A stretch of DNA of 6,486 nt from a candidate division WWE3 bacterium CG_4_9_14_3_um_filter_43_9 (GTDB taxonomy: Bacteria > Patescibacteriota > CPR3 > GCA-002780085): positions 1-6,486 of the forward strand of contig PFXB01000058.1 of the NCBI GenBank assembly GCA_002791435.1. The letters are read 5' to 3'. The notes beneath the pieces are model-generated. The model ran no database searches and was not told the DNA's origin. It worked only from the letters and a program-made list of their open reading frames with translations. The translations under genes were made by a program, and so were the position numbers. Shown piece by piece: positions 6,119-6,486 of this stretch. How positions within the stretch are numbered: the stretch's first letter is position 1; each line of letters opens with the position of its first letter.

Positions 6119-6165
6119 TTACTAAATGTCAATTATATTTTACTTTTAGTAATGATAAATGTCAA
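6119..6165. repeat. Small repeats around the ATPase promoter
   Basis: TAAATGTCAA occurs at 6123-6132 and 6156-6165, 33 bases apart, which is about three helical turns. TTACTAAA (6119-6126) is mirrored by TTTAGTAA (6145-6152). These elements surround the -10 and include the -35, so they could bind a regulator as a dimer pair. Low-complexity AT-rich sequence could also yield them by chance. Confidence 0.4.
6137..6165 (-). promoter_or_regulatory. Proximal promoter of the ATPase gene
   Basis: On the minus strand a perfect TTGACA (6165-6160) is followed after 17 bases by TAAAAT (6142-6137), five of six matches. The start point is expected near 6130, giving a 30-base leader without a Shine-Dalgarno. 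Confidence 0.6.
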
Positions 6166-6200
6166 CAATAACCTAAAGACGGCCATAGCTCGTCTCTCTG

Positions 6201-6257
6201 GTGAAACCAATTACAATCTATCCATTTCAAGTTGTCAAAATCTTTAATTGGTTCCAC
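6201..6257. repeat. Inverted repeat with a second ATPase-directed promoter
   Basis: Thirteen-base arms at 6201-6213 and 6245-6257 pair at 12 positions (core AACCAATTA and TAATTGGTT) around a 31-base interior. Within it, on the minus strand, lies a perfect TTGACA (6238-6233), 17 bases from TGTAAT (6215-6210). Its transcript would start near 6203 and carry a leader of about 100 bases to the ATPase ATG. It may be a distal promoter with an operator or hairpin, or the promoter of a small RNA. Confidence 0.4.
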
Positions 6258-6286
6258 TTCTAGACCCACTCTGAATATATATTTTT

Positions 6287-6318
6287 AATCGGTTTGTCTA
6301 TATAACATTAGACCGATT
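6287..6318. repeat. Hairpin near the outer edge of cassette B
   Basis: AATCGGT (6287-6293) pairs with ACCGATT (6312-6318), and TCTA/TAGA can pair inside. No T-run follows on either side that would make it a convincing terminator. It lies 38 bases before repeat copy 3. Its function is unknown. Confidence 0.35.
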
Positions 6319-6356
6319 TCCGCCAAATCAGGAAATTCCTTGATAAATCAATCTTG

Positions 6357-6383
6357 GGCTGATTGGAAAAATTTAGATTGCTC
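6357..6383 (+). repeat. Direct repeat copy 3 (outer boundary)
   Basis: This copy is identical over 27 bases to the end of the GT39-like gene (3217-3243), including the sense of its stop codon. There is no coding sequence around it here. It lies 31 bases before the next plus-strand ATG. With copy 1 it forms the outer pair of the accessory block. Confidence 0.8.
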
Positions 6384-6407
6384 TCTGAAAGTAAGATATG
6401 ATAAGAT
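6378..6407 (+). promoter_or_regulatory. Possible promoter of the downstream gene
   Basis: A TG-extended -10-like TAAGAT (6402-6407, with TG at 6399-6400) lies 18 bases after TTGCTC (6378-6383), which is the end of repeat copy 3. The start point would be near 6414, at the ATG itself, again suggesting a leaderless mRNA. Both hexamers are weak. Confidence 0.3.
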
Positions 6408-6414
6408 TTAAAAT

Positions 6415-6486
6415 ATGAAACGTTCTCTTTTGGCGAAATCTTTTATTTTAATTTATCTTTCCTTGTCTAGTCTTCTCCTTTTAAGT
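6415..6486 (+). CDS. Start of a secreted or membrane protein (partial)
   Basis: Only 24 codons are visible before the window ends. They read MKRSLLAKSF and then a hydrophobic run rich in Leu and Ser, which is the pattern of a signal peptide or N-terminal membrane anchor. No Shine-Dalgarno precedes the ATG. If the repeat-bounded block is an insertion, this gene once followed the GT39-like gene by 38 bases and may have shared its transcript. The family cannot be determined from this fragment. Confidence 0.55.
   Translation, partial: MKRSLLAKSFILIYLSLSSLLLLS

Larger units (their letters stand above)
3217..6383. mobile_element. Putative two-cassette insertion bounded by direct repeats
   Basis: Exact 27-base direct repeats at 3217-3243 and 6357-6383 bound about 3.1 kb of accessory genes, with a diverged third copy at 4860-4899. 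Cassette A (about 1,665 bases) holds the AbiEi/AbiEii-like pair. Cassette B (about 1,475 bases) holds the DUF4143 ATPase. All three genes run against the flanking plus-strand genes. The first repeat spans the 3' end of the glycosyltransferase gene, a pattern typical of site-specific integration that preserves the target gene. No integrase, transposase or terminal inverted repeat is visible. Mobility would need a recombinase acting from elsewhere, or homologous or illegitimate recombination. The repeats are seen directly; mobility is inferred. Confidence 0.4.

Noticed and set aside
6059..6247. Plus-strand 62-codon ORF over the ATPase start
   Set aside because: It overlaps the well-supported ATPase gene and its promoters, and its composition follows AT-rich non-coding sequence. 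No ribosome binding site was seen.
3217..6383. Direct repeats as a CRISPR array
   Set aside because: There are only three copies, one of them diverged, with intervals of about 1.5-1.7 kb holding genes in place of short spacers.
3217..6383. Insertion sequence with target-site duplication
   Set aside because: No transposase or terminal inverted repeats are present, and a 27-base duplication is too long for usual target duplications.

Overview
The window most likely comes from a Candidate Phyla Radiation (Patescibacteria) bacterium, probably of the Microgenomates type. The evidence is a small TrbC/VirB2-like pilin with a perfect Shine-Dalgarno, a secreted coiled-coil protein with a SpoIID/LytB domain, a GT39 mannosyltransferase-like protein, several near-leaderless genes, and AT-rich hairpin spacers. 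This placement is inferred from gene content and style. TGA ends two intact genes, so the standard stop assignment applies and the Gracilibacteria-type code does not.

Left part (1-3236), envelope genes. A secreted coiled-coil SpoIID/LytB protein (1-1123, minus, cut by the window edge) diverges from a pilin-like gene (1259-1657, plus). Their two promoters share one -35 region at 1172-1178. The pilin gene ends in a strong intrinsic terminator (1686-1728). A nested AT-rich inverted-repeat block (1778-1895) follows. Next is a GT39 (PMT-like) membrane glycosyltransferase (1962-3236, plus), whose promoter places the transcript start almost at the ATG.

Right part (3217-6383), a repeat-bounded accessory block. 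The last 20 bases of the glycosyltransferase gene plus 7 downstream bases recur exactly at 6357-6383. A diverged copy of the gene's 3' end lies between them at 4860-4899. These three same-direction repeats split about 3.14 kb into two cassettes, both transcribed against the flanking genes. Cassette A holds an AbiEi-like antitoxin and an AbiEii-like nucleotidyltransferase toxin (4730 to 3242), driven by a perfect-consensus promoter whose -10 sits inside a palindromic operator. Cassette B holds an AAA_14/DUF4143 ATPase (6100 to 4916) with its own promoter. Removing the DNA between the outer repeats would place the glycosyltransferase stop 38 bases before the next plus-strand gene (6415, partial, secreted or membrane protein). 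The block therefore looks like an insertion at the 3' end of a host gene. No integrase or transposase is encoded in it.

The most interesting signals are this cassette array without a recombinase, the apparent permuted motif order of the SpoIID domain, and the overlapping or leaderless promoter architecture.
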